Source of the DNA: Phialocephala subalpina
Lineage: Eukaryota > Ascomycota > Leotiomycetes > Helotiales > Mollisiaceae
Direction: 5' to 3'
Length of the DNA: 64,000 nt
Assembly (NCBI GenBank): GCA_900073065.1
Contig: FJOG01000015.1
Span: forward strand, 939,791 to 1,003,790
Below the pieces are notes generated by a model. The model saw only the letters and a list, made by a program, of their open reading frames with translations. It ran no database searches and was not told where the DNA came from. Each line of letters begins with the position of its first letter. Within the stretch, counting starts at the first letter, position 1. A program made the translations under genes and the position numbers. Below are positions 10,849-19,637 of this stretch, one piece after another.

Positions 10849-12173
10849 CTAGCTCAAGGCATTGTCTGCTTCGATCAAAGTGTAATTTGACGGCAAAATC
10901 TTCGATTTTGAATCGTCATCGGAATTTGTCGTTGTGAGATTTCCGAGTCGCACTCTCATCAGTTCGCAAAGCTGGACGTCGCTTCCTCACCCTTCCAATA
11001 TGCCTTCCACAACACCCTCTTCCCTCCCAAAACGACAGCTCTCTTGCACTGCACTACTTGGCACTTGCACCCACGTTATATTCTCGTCCTCCCCCTATGA
11101 AAAGAAGGGAAAAGAAAAAAGAGAAGAAAAGCTTCTTTTCATAGGGGGAGGACGAGAATATAACGTGGGTGCAAGTGCCAAGTAGTGCAGTGCGAGAGAG
11201 GTGTCATTTTGGACAGTCCAGCTTGCTTCTTCTTGATTCTCCTTGGCAGACTCTGCATCGGTGGTTGGTGGATCGCGTGCGTTGTTGAGCTGATCTGGTG
11301 GTGGTGGACTGCATGCATCCCCAGAATTTCATCTGGAGCCAGAAGGTACGGGGTGCCTCTTCCTTCCCTACACAGCTATCAGCTACCTCCCCTCGCGATA
11401 ACGCTGATGATTTCAACTTTCATCAATGCATTCATACTGGAATATTGCAATCAAGTATGGACATAAGTTGGAGCCATGCGAGATGCATTATCGCCCCGTC
11501 CAAACTTCTCATTTTCCAGTAAGTGATGCATCCCACCACATCACTCGATGTAGGTGTACTCGTTGTTTGCTCTGCATTCATTTGTCTTTGCCTGAAGAGC
11601 TCTCCAATATCGGTTCTAACCAAAATCCCTCACACAACCAAGATTGACTGGCACCTTGGAAGACTTCCTCGAACGGTACGACCAAGGGCCAAGTTCATGG
11701 CTTTGGCACGTGACAAAATTCAAACTTCCGCTGGGAGTTTGGTATCGTCTGCTACTGCATAGGGCTGGGAAATTCTACAGGCTCCAAACTCTATTTTATC
11801 CAGCAGAATCGTGGACATCCAACCTCTGTGTATTCCCCTATATAATCTCAGACAACGGGCTCCTTGAGTCACTACGAAGCTGTAGGACGAGGTGCCTGAG
11901 ATGCTGGGAAAATGGCAGGTGCTGACATGCTTGCAGAAATCTATGTCAAATGGATGGATGGAAGATTATGACATGAGCGCGACCAGGCCTCGAGTATGTT
12001 GTTGATGCAAGTCAGCAACGCGTCCAAATCACGTAGTGGGGGATGCATGAAGCCAGGCCCAAAGTAGCATTCTGCCAGTGCACACCGCCTTGGAGAAATA
12101 AATTTCCCCAGACATCATTGACGATCATCATCCTTGCAGTGCACCGTTGCACATCTCACCGTTGAATGTTACA
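10849..12173. other. intergenic region containing a long hairpin
   Basis: Apart from the inverted repeat at 11027-11212, I see no gene here. Short plus-strand frames near 11185-11925 lack recognisable content. The last few hundred bases should hold the promoter of the aminodeoxychorismate synthase gene. Confidence 0.5.
11027..11212. repeat. long near-perfect inverted repeat (81-bp arms, 24-nt loop)
   Basis: The left arm 11027-11107 and right arm 11132-11212 are reverse complements with only three mismatches (11033/11206, 11038/11201, 11045/11194). The 24-nt loop (11108-11131) is almost all purines. A transcript would fold into one long hairpin. No target-site duplication or transposase is visible, so it may be a fold-back element, a solo palindromic insertion or a small-RNA precursor. 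It is intergenic, about 0.2 kb after the Dabb gene. Confidence 0.9.
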
Positions 12174-14963
12174 ATGCTAGTACCGAAACCTCTGATCCTA
12201 TTTATCGATGCCTATGACAGCTTTTCGAACAATATAATATCCCTCCTCGAAACGACGCTCGATGTTTCAGTGCGAACAATCAAAATCGATAACCCCGCGT
12301 TAGCTACCGATGCAGCTTTGCATGAGGAATTGAGACATTATGTTGCGGTAGTCTGCGGACCTGGTCCGGGTCATCCGGCGAATGAACAAGATGTGGGACT
12401 TATGAGGAGAATATGGAGGCTCAGTGAGCGAGATTTGCTTCCAGTCCTGGGAATTTGTCTTGGATTCCAGAGCTTGTGCTTGGAATTTGGGGCAGAAGTC
12501 AAGAGATTGAAGGGGCCGCAACATGGGATTATAAGGAGAATCTGCCATGTTGGAGAAAGGAAGACTGAGGTACAACAATCGATATTCCATGGTGTTGAAG
12601 AAATTACCGCCACACTCTACCAGAGTCTGTGTGCCGACATTGGACAAGATTCCATTGACAAAGATCAGTGGCAGACGAAGAAATGGGAACCTTCAAACCG
12701 ATGTCCAGATCTCCTGCCACTGGCTTGGGCTGAGCATGGTCTCTCGGTGGCGAATGACTCGGGCGTGGCCGACGAAAGAGTTCTGGTTGGAGTGCAGCAT
12801 GTCTCGAAGCCATTCTGGGCTTTGCAATACCACCCAGAGTCGATCTGCACGAACTCGGAAAGTACGAATGTCCTTCAACAATGGTTTAACCAAACGAAAT
12901 TTTGGAATCAACAATACCGGCAACAGGGATTGAGTTTCGAACCTCCTATACAAGGCCAGGTCGTAAGACGGGAGAGTTTGTTGGGGCAACATTGGAATCG
13001 AGAGATGAACGTTAAAGCCATGTTGGATAGCCATGTCGAGAACGATTTGGTTTGCCATTCTCTTATGGTTCCAATTCCATCAAACGCCTCCGTCGCAGAC
13101 ATAGTGGAAATCGTCCAAGGAGACAAACAAGACCGGATCGTTTTGGAATCTTCCAATTGCCACGAGAAAGCTGTGGGAACGGCAGATGTCCGAGGCAGAT
13201 ACAGCATAATTGGTCTCGATATTGAGGAATGCGTTCGGTACGAATATACCACAGGGAACAACTATCTTACTATCATCCATCCAACATCTACAGCAAAGAA
13301 GCAAGAGAGACTGAGTACTGAGCAATATGGAGGAATATGGCTATTTCTTGCACAGCATCTTGAAAAGAGCCATGTTGCCAGTGTCCCCAACGAAGATGAC
13401 TCCCCCTTCTGGGGAGGCTTCATGGGCTATACTACCTACGAGCTGGGGCTCGAAAGCATCGGAGTAATACCCAGGAGATTGAGATCTCACCACGCCGAAC
13501 GTCCTGATCTATGTTTCGCATGGGTCACACGAAGTCTGGTGGTTGACCACATCAAGAACTTAGTCTATGTCCAAGAATTAGCCCCAAAATCTGGCGCTAG
13601 AAAAGCAGCCTTATGGCAAGACGATATCAGAAAAAACCTCGAGGAGATACTCTTTCCCTTCGAGTGTTTCATGCCAAACACTACCACGTTTACCAATCTA
13701 GCTGAAGGCACTACGAAGGAACAGGTTTTGCAAGCTCTCGCAAAGAAAGGCTTCAGACAGCCATGTAAAACTAGGCTTCACTACGCTGGTGATGCTTTCA
13801 ATGGAATCACCGTCAGTGGCATAGCCACAGTAACCACTTTCGGCGACCAACCTTCCTTCCCGATTGCGTTTCTTCTCGGCGATTTCCAGCTGAATGGACG
13901 CGAGGTACATACGAGAGAGATGTCACGACCTCTCACCAATTGGAAGATTCCTCTCCTCCTCAAGGAGCTGTCGCCAAACCTCGTCGACTCCGTACTATCC
14001 ATCGAAACCCCCCAAAACGAAGAATACGAACATAAAGTCTCCCGCTGCCAAGAATACATCCGCAACGGCGACTCCTACGAACTCTGCCTCACGGACCAAA
14101 CACTCATCACCCTTCGCTCCTCCCCCTCCCTAACCTCATGGTCCCTTTACCGCACTCTCCGTTCCCGGCAACCCGCTCCTTTCGCTTCCTACATCCGTCT
14201 TGGTTCCGCGACCCTGGTATCAGCTTCACCAGAACGGTTTCTGAAGTACTCCCACGACGGAAAATGCGAACTCAGACCAATGAAGGGCACAGTACGTAAA
14301 TCCGACCAAGTATCAACCCTCGCACAAGCTACAGCTCTTCTCGATATACCGAAAGAGAAAGCTGAAAATTTGATGATTGTTGATTTGGTGAGGCATGACC
14401 TACACGGTGTCTGTGGGAGTGGGATGGTTGAGGTGCCGAGATTGATGGTTGTTGAAGAATATGCTTCCGTGTTTCAGATGATTTCCATCGTTCAAGGATC
14501 CATTCCCCCATCAATCTCCCCCTCTGTCCAAACCCATATGTCAGAATCCGAGATCTCAGAAGCAAAAGGAAAACGGTACACAGGACTCGATGTCTTAGCA
14601 GCGAGCTTACCGCCAGGATCCATGACCGGCGCACCAAAGAAACGCTCCTGTGAAATTCTACAAGAAATTGAAGAAGGGAGAGATAGGGGGTTATACTCAG
14701 GTGTAGTTGGGTATATGGATGTTGCCGGACGAGGGGATTGGAGCGTGACGATTAGGTGTATGTTTAAATGGGATGATGAGGATCAAGTCCGAACCAAGGA
14801 TGGTGGTAAAAAGGGGAAAGGGGATATGGGGAAGGGAGGGATGGGAACGGAGAAATGGCATGTTGGGGCTGGGGGTGCGGTTACGAGTCTTAGTACGCCG
14901 AGGGGAGAGAGGGAGGAGATGGTTACTAAGTTGAGTGGGACTTTGGGGCTTTTCAGATCGTGA
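12174..14963 (+). CDS. abz1: para-aminobenzoate synthase (fused aminodeoxychorismate synthase, PabA-PabB)
   Basis: This enzyme makes 4-amino-4-deoxychorismate from chorismate and glutamine for folate synthesis. The 929 residues are uninterrupted. The N-terminal glutamine amidotransferase has SFSNNI, CGPGPGHP, the nucleophile loop GICLGF (cysteine near residue 95) and YHPES. The C-terminal chorismate-binding half has YEHKVSRCQEYIRNGDSYEL, SASPERF, PMKGTV, MIVDLVRHD and the hallmark GSMTGAPKK. The PMKGT lysine and TDQT segment favour aminodeoxychorismate synthase over anthranilate synthase. I chose the ATG at 12174 (A at -3). The frame extends nine codons further to a TTG at 12147, which I do not think is used. 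Both halves are in one protein, as in yeast ABZ1. Confidence 0.95.
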   Translation: MLVPKPLILFIDAYDSFSNNIISLLETTLDVSVRTIKIDNPALATDAALHEELRHYVAVVCGPGPGHPANEQDVGLMRRIWRLSERDLLPVLGICLGFQSLCLEFGAEVKRLKGPQHGIIRRICHVGERKTEVQQSIFHGVEEITATLYQSLCADIGQDSIDKDQWQTKKWEPSNRCPDLLPLAWAEHGLSVANDSGVADERVLVGVQHVSKPFWALQYHPESICTNSESTNVLQQWFNQTKFWNQQYRQQGLSFEPPIQGQVVRRESLLGQHWNREMNVKAMLDSHVENDLVCHSLMVPIPSNASVADIVEIVQGDKQDRIVLESSNCHEKAVGTADVRGRYSIIGLDIEECVRYEYTTGNNYLTIIHPTSTAKKQERLSTEQYGGIWLFLAQHLEKSHVASVPNEDDSPFWGGFMGYTTYELGLESIGVIPRRLRSHHAERPDLCFAWVTRSLVVDHIKNLVYVQELAPKSGARKAALWQDDIRKNLEEILFPFECFMPNTTTFTNLAEGTTKEQVLQALAKKGFRQPCKTRLHYAGDAFNGITVSGIATVTTFGDQPSFPIAFLLGDFQLNGREVHTREMSRPLTNWKIPLLLKELSPNLVDSVLSIETPQNEEYEHKVSRCQEYIRNGDSYELCLTDQTLITLRSSPSLTSWSLYRTLRSRQPAPFASYIRLGSATLVSASPERFLKYSHDGKCELRPMKGTVRKSDQVSTLAQATALLDIPKEKAENLMIVDLVRHDLHGVCGSGMVEVPRLMVVEEYASVFQMISIVQGSIPPSISPSVQTHMSESEISEAKGKRYTGLDVLAASLPPGSMTGAPKKRSCEILQEIEEGRDRGLYSGVVGYMDVAGRGDWSVTIRCMFKWDDEDQVRTKDGGKKGKGDMGKGGMGTEKWHVGAGGAVTSLSTPRGEREEMVTKLSGTLGLFRS

Positions 14964-15334
14964 TTTGGAATTTTCGTTGGGATGGTAGCACGCTTGGAGT
15001 TTTTGTTTGGAATGCATTAGATTAGAGCGGAGTACTCAACGTACGGAAACGGAACTGGGGTCATGAAAAGGCGTTAGGCACGGCTCTTCACTCAACGATA
15101 CCCACGGATAGAAAAATTAGAACCAGAGATAATAGATTTGAATATCAAATTTCACATCGCGCGCTACCTTGCTTGCTTGAAATATCAAATCCGAACCCAA
15201 AGACCGTGCTGATATGCTACACTACGCTGTACACTTTGCTCCTTCCCATTGTCCGACCTCAATTCGGATCGCTCGCCTCGCTAGACCCTTGCTTTAAATG
15301 TCCGTTCTGATATTGGATGTTCTCATCACGAAGT
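14964..15334. other. intergenic between convergent genes
   Basis: It lies between the stops of the abz1-like gene and VPS55, so it should hold two 3' untranslated regions. No coding signal is seen. Confidence 0.5.
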
Positions 15335-16073
15335 TCAGAATTCTTGTTCCTCTTCGAAGAACATGGAGAAGGCAATGATAGTGCCGTAGATCAGTCCTCC
15401 ACCGATGATAGACATGACGCATGCATCCCATCGGATGATTGCTGAGTGAGCGAGGAGTACTGGAAGAGCTGTTCACAATGTTAGCATTGATCCTACTATC
15501 AATCTTTGCCCTCTCATCCCCGGACCAAGGCCAACACTGGCTCTGGAAGCCATGAGTTGGATTCCATGTCGCGGCCTGCTAGATGCGATGTCGAAGATAG
15601 AGGTCCATCCACCCCGCAGCCTCGCCTATTTCTCTCCCCTCTCCACACATTCCACCCTCTTTCAATATCCCACCCTTCCTCATATCCTCAAACAATAACC
15701 AAGAAAAAATTGTAGACTTACCAATCCCCATCAAGACCAAGAACCCCGTACAAAACCTCCCAAAATCCACAACCGCATTCCCCGAGCTCTCAACAAAGTC
15801 ATCCGGATTGGCACATCGTCCACAGATCCAATTTGGTAGCGGAGCGAGGACGTATGTCGCGACGACTAGGAGGGGGAGGTATTGGTGGAAGAGGGCGCAG
15901 GAGAGGATTACGAGGAGGAATCCTATTGCTAGGACCTGTAGGCTGAAGGTTAGACTGAGATTGGAGATGGGGGAAGAGGGGAGATGGGAAAGGGTGGGAG
16001 AGATGGGAGGAGGGAAGGGGATACGGGGACGTACGAAGGATAGGGAGATGATGGTCTTGAGTCCTGCGGTCAT
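15335..16073 (-). CDS. VPS55: Vps55, endosomal membrane protein
   Basis: This is a small four-helix membrane protein acting with Vps68 in late-endosome-to-vacuole sorting (the Ob-RGRP/Vps55 family). Exons 16035-16073, 15722-15935 and 15335-15468 join in frame (introns 15936-16034 and 15469-15721) to give 128 residues. The start MTAGLKTIISLSF is followed by the first helix (AIGFLLVILSCALF), the signature loop APLPNWICGRC, then SGNAVVDFGRF, ALPVLLAHSAIIRWDACVMS, IIGGGLIYGTIIAFSMFF and an acidic end EEEQEF. An upstream in-frame ATG at 16316 sits within the duplicated leader DNA and would add an unrelated 81-residue extension, so I reject it. Confidence 0.94.
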
Positions 16074-16130
16074 TTTGAATTGCATAAAGAAGCGTTTATC
16101 GTGAGGCTGCGATGTTTCGATGTTTCGGGA

Positions 16131-16630
16131 TGCGCACTCTCGAGCTCTGGGTATGGTCTGCAGTAATCGTCCCCTCACTATCGCGCAGTAGGATTTATCG
16201 TAAAGAAGTTGAATCGCAGCGTCGATGAAGTTGTGGTGGTTGAAGTCGCTGTCGTTGTGCCTGCGTGATCTTGGTTCTTGAAGCTGACGTTGCTCCGCCT
16301 GGCGAATGAGGCTCAAGTTGCTACCCCTGTCCGCTAATCCATGTCACTCTACGGCAACCTTATTTTGTGAGAGCTTCGTATGCGCACTCTCGAGCTCTGG
16401 GTATGGTCTGCAGTAATCGTCCCCTCACTATCGCGCAGTAGGATTTATCGTAAAGAAGTTGAATCGCAGCGTCGATGAAGTTGTGGTGGTTGAAGTCGCT
16501 GTCGTTGTGCCTGCGTGATCTTGGTTCTTGAAGCTGACGTTGCTCCGCCTGGCGAATGAGGCTCAAGTTGCTACCCCTGTCCGCTAATCCATGTCACTCT
16601 ACGGCAACCTTATTTTGTGAGAGCTTCGTA
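16131..16630. repeat. perfect 250-bp tandem duplication
   Basis: Copy 1 (16131-16380) and copy 2 (16381-16630) are identical over every base I compared. A TGC trinucleotide is shared at the junctions, so the boundaries can slide by three bases. The repeat lies between the divergent VPS55 and proteasome alpha-6 genes, and copy 2 runs directly into the first recognisable proteasome codons. The lack of any difference implies a recent event or an assembly artefact. Confidence 0.95.
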
Positions 16631-17389
16631 TGCCTCCGAGGCCGTCAAGCAAGGCAGCGTCGTTGTAGGAATAGTCAGCAAGACACACGCTGTCCTCGTC
16701 GCATTAAAGGTACCTCCCCTTCTCTCCTCCAAATGTCATAACTAATATGAATCCTCTTTCAGAGAAACGCAGAAGAGCTCTCCTCTTATCAAAAGAAAGT
16801 CATCGCCATCGACGAACACCTCGGCCTCGCCCTCGCCGGCCTCGCCTCCGACGCCCGTGTCCTATCCAACTTCATGAAACAACAATCCCTCTCCTCCCGC
16901 CTTACCTACGGCCGCGCAATCCCACTCGAACGCCTCGTCTCTTCCATCGGCGACCGCGCCCAAACAAATACTCAACACTACGGCAAGCGCCCTTACGGAG
17001 TCGGTCTCTTAGTTGCAGGAGTGGATGAGACGGGTCCTCATTTGTTTGAGTTCCAGCCTTCAGGGATGACGCAAGAGATGGTTGCTTGTGCGATTGGAGC
17101 GAGGAGTCAGATGGCTAGGACGTATCTGGAGAGGAATCTAGAGAAGTTCGCAGACTGTGGGAGGGAGGAGTTGGTCAAGCATGGATTGAGGGCGTTGAAG
17201 GAGAGTTTGGCGCAGGATAAGGAGTTGACGGTGGAGAATTGTAGTGTGGGTGTTGTGGGTGTCAGGGCGGAGGGCAAGACGGCTATTGAGGCTTTCAAGC
17301 TGTATGATGGCCAGGAGGTCAAGCAGTGGGTTGAATTGGTGGCGGAGGGTGCTGAGGGTGCGGAGGAGAGTATGGAGGTTGACTCGTAA
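16629..17389 (+). CDS. PRE5: 20S proteasome subunit alpha-6 (5' end not identifiable)
   Basis: This is an alpha-ring subunit of the 20S proteasome. The recognisable protein begins at YASEAVKQGSVVVGI and continues for 235 residues over two exons (16629-16709 and 16763-17389; intron 16710-16762). Characteristic blocks are RNAEELSSYQKK, GLASDARVLSNFMKQ, RAQTNTQHYGKRPYG, FEFQPSGMTQEM and RSQMARTYLE. The C-terminal tail is acidic. The highly conserved first ~20 residues of this subunit (MFRNN-type start through the SPxGRxFQVE helix) cannot be found in any frame between VPS55 and 16629. That space is the 250-bp tandem duplication. A hint of a degraded match (V-T-L, then R-Q) lies just before 16629. 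Either an exon is lost or mis-assembled, or the start is unusual. Coordinates cover only the supported part. Confidence 0.85.
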
Positions 17390-18180
17390 AGTCCCTGATT
17401 TCTTGGGACTTTGGGAGACATTGTACAACATGAAGAACAATGACAGATGAGCGAATGCAATTGCTCTGGTCTGTATGCATTTCCCATCTCGATGTGCAAA
17501 GAGAGCATGTGATTATCCCGCACATTCCGGGACTTTCAAATGGAATCCCAGGTCAGAAGGTCAAGCGAAGCCTCTCCAGGCTTTTGGAAAATCTTGCCAC
17601 CGATAATTCCTAGCTTTTCAATGGTAGAATTCGAACTCTTCCCCGGTGCCTCTGACTTGGTGGAACTTTGGTCTCTCCCCAATTCTGAATCCTAAGATTC
17701 TACGTCCACCAGCGGTATTTCCTGTCCCTATGCACCTAATCTCCCAGTTTGCAAAAAAGTGACATAGAACATTCGATTCTCCTACACTTTCTGGGACTTG
17801 GGAAACTGAAACTAGCCATGAACCTCAATTAAACCTTAAATGAGAGTTTTATATTCCCTACTGCTGATGATTCCTTGATCATCAGCTATCACGTTCTGAG
17901 TCTCGCGAATGTCCTTGCTTTTCTGGTACTTTATTGTTGTTTATTCTTGTTTTCATTCTAAACGCAGCGAATCTGGTCTACATGATCGGCGTTGTCCCAT
18001 CCCAACCTATGCATTTATCTACCTGTTCCCATGCACAGCCAACGCCCCATATCGAAATCCGCAAAACCGTGCAAGACCAATGCAGCTCATTCTATAGCCC
18101 ACGCTTACTAACACTCCGAATACCGTGCACTCTCATCTGTCATCTCTGTGACAGTAGGAGCTAGGGAAGGGAGTACGAGT
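17390..18180. other. intergenic between convergent genes
   Basis: It lies between the PRE5 and LOG-family stops. No open frame here has recognisable content. Part must be 3' untranslated sequence. Confidence 0.5.
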
Positions 18181-19113
18181 TCACTCATTTCCCCACTCCA
18201 ACTTGAACCTCCCCTCAGCATTCTGATACGTCTTCAGACCCTCCACACACTCCTCTGCCGTCTTGGCCTCGCGAATAATCCCCTCATTCAATTCGCCAAC
18301 GAAACCAGCTGTGACGCTTCCTTTGACCCAATTTATCAACCCATCCCAATAACCCTCCACATTATAAACCACCACCCCGCGATTATGGATACCGAGTTGA
18401 TTCCAGGTAACCACCTCCATCAACTCCTCCAACGTCCCATACCCCCCTGACAAAGCTATGAAACCACTTCCCTCTCCACCAGCAAGTACCTCCTGAGCCA
18501 TCATTTGCTTCCTAGTATGCATGTCCTTCACCACAGTCGTCCCCCCGTAAACGTTGTAGTCTGGGAGGAAAGAAGGATCGTTGGTGATGGTGGAATCGGG
18601 GCCGCGTTCGTATTTTACTAATGGAGCGGGGATGACTCCGTGGACGGACGTGGGACCGGAGAGCGAGACGAGGGTTTTGGCTACTTCGCCCATGAGGCCG
18701 ACGGTTCCACCGCCGTAGACGAGAGATATGTTATTCTTGTGGAAGGCGTGGGCGAGGGAACGAGCTGCTTCCTGTAGGTAGATTAGTGATATTTCTTGGC
18801 AGGGAGGACTTAATGTCGAAGAATTAGAGCAGTAAAGATAAAGAAGGAAGATGTGATATTTGAGGATGGTAGATACTGTAGCTAGCAGAGTATGACCTAC
18901 CATATGTGCTGGGGACTTTCCAGGAGATGCCCCGCAGAAGACACAGATCTTGACTTTAGGTGTACCATTGGCAGCAGCAGAGGGCGCAAGGTTCTCATCA
19001 TTGCTGGTATTGAGTATATTATTCGGGTTCAGCTTGGAGAGACCGTGGAGGGACGTTGATGGACCAACGCCATCGAGTATCGAGGTCGCTGGTGAAGCAC
19101 CGCCGGATGCCAT
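18181..19113 (-). CDS. LOG-family protein (putative cytokinin riboside 5'-monophosphate phosphoribohydrolase)
   Basis: Family members release cytokinin bases from their ribotides. In fungi the product may serve plant interaction or general nucleotide metabolism. The protein has 267 residues. The Rossmann fold starts at VKICVFCGASPGKSPAH, then LVYGGGTVGLMGEVA, HTRKQMM and the signature ALSGGYGTLEELMEV, where plant and bacterial LOG proteins have PGGxGTxxE (Ser replaces Pro). An intron at 18772-18900 is 129 bp, a multiple of three with no stop, so the unspliced frame is also open. I remove it because it splits a helix (AHM / EAARSLAHAF) and has good GTAGGT and CTACAG borders. The N-terminal ~50 residues are low complexity. 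Confidence 0.9.
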   Translation of the reverse strand: MASGGASPATSILDGVGPSTSLHGLSKLNPNNILNTSNDENLAPSAAANGTPKVKICVFCGASPGKSPAHMVGHTLLATVSTILKYHIFLLYLYCSNSSTLSPPCQEISLIYLQEAARSLAHAFHKNNISLVYGGGTVGLMGEVAKTLVSLSGPTSVHGVIPAPLVKYERGPDSTITNDPSFLPDYNVYGGTTVVKDMHTRKQMMAQEVLAGGEGSGFIALSGGYGTLEELMEVVTWNQLGIHNRGVVVYNVEGYWDGLINWVKGSVTAGFVGELNEGIIREAKTAEECVEGLKTYQNAEGRFKLEWGNE

Positions 19114-19637
19114 GTTGGTTATCGTAAGAAGGAAATATAGTTGAAGAGAGTTTCAGACTGATCAGGACTGGGTAGATAATTGGTATGAGTCTGTCTCGGA
19201 ATCAATTGGCGTCGTGGAAAGACAGTGATGGATGGTATGAATACCGGAGGACGCAAGGCTCGGCTTAAATAATTAAGGTGCACAACGTTGGTCAGTTGAC
19301 TACCTGTTTCACGAGAATGGTGGGACGGGTAGAAGATTTGCTGAGACCAGTTATAGAGACAGAATCGAAGAAATCGAAGAATCCTTTTATTTTGTTATGT
19401 TTGTAGAAAGAAATATTTATCCCCGAAGCAAGATTATATATGCGTTGAGTCATTCTCAAGGTCGCAGCCGCGTGCAGCCGTGTCTCCACAAAAATTCCCA
19501 TGTCTGACTTGGGAGCGTTGATTGGCTGAACGCCGCTGAGCACGAATTCTAGTGAACTTCGAGAACATCGCAACGTATCTTCACTCTGTTCAACCCCAAC
19601 TTGAACAAGAGGGCCACTTCATCAACAACTGTTCAAT
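19114..19637. other. divergent promoter region, LOG-family gene and CLPTM1-family gene
   Basis: Start codons point outward from both sides, so promoters of both genes must lie here. No further coding signal is seen. Confidence 0.5.

Noticed and set aside
12147..12173. Nine-codon upstream extension of the aminodeoxychorismate synthase
   Set aside because: It begins with TTG, and the homologous start and A at -3 favour the ATG at 12174.
16074..16566. Minus-strand frames starting MSLIRQAEQRQ in both repeat copies, one fused to VPS55
   Set aside because: They are identical because the DNA is duplicated. Composition is leader-like, and VPS55 has its normal start at 16073.
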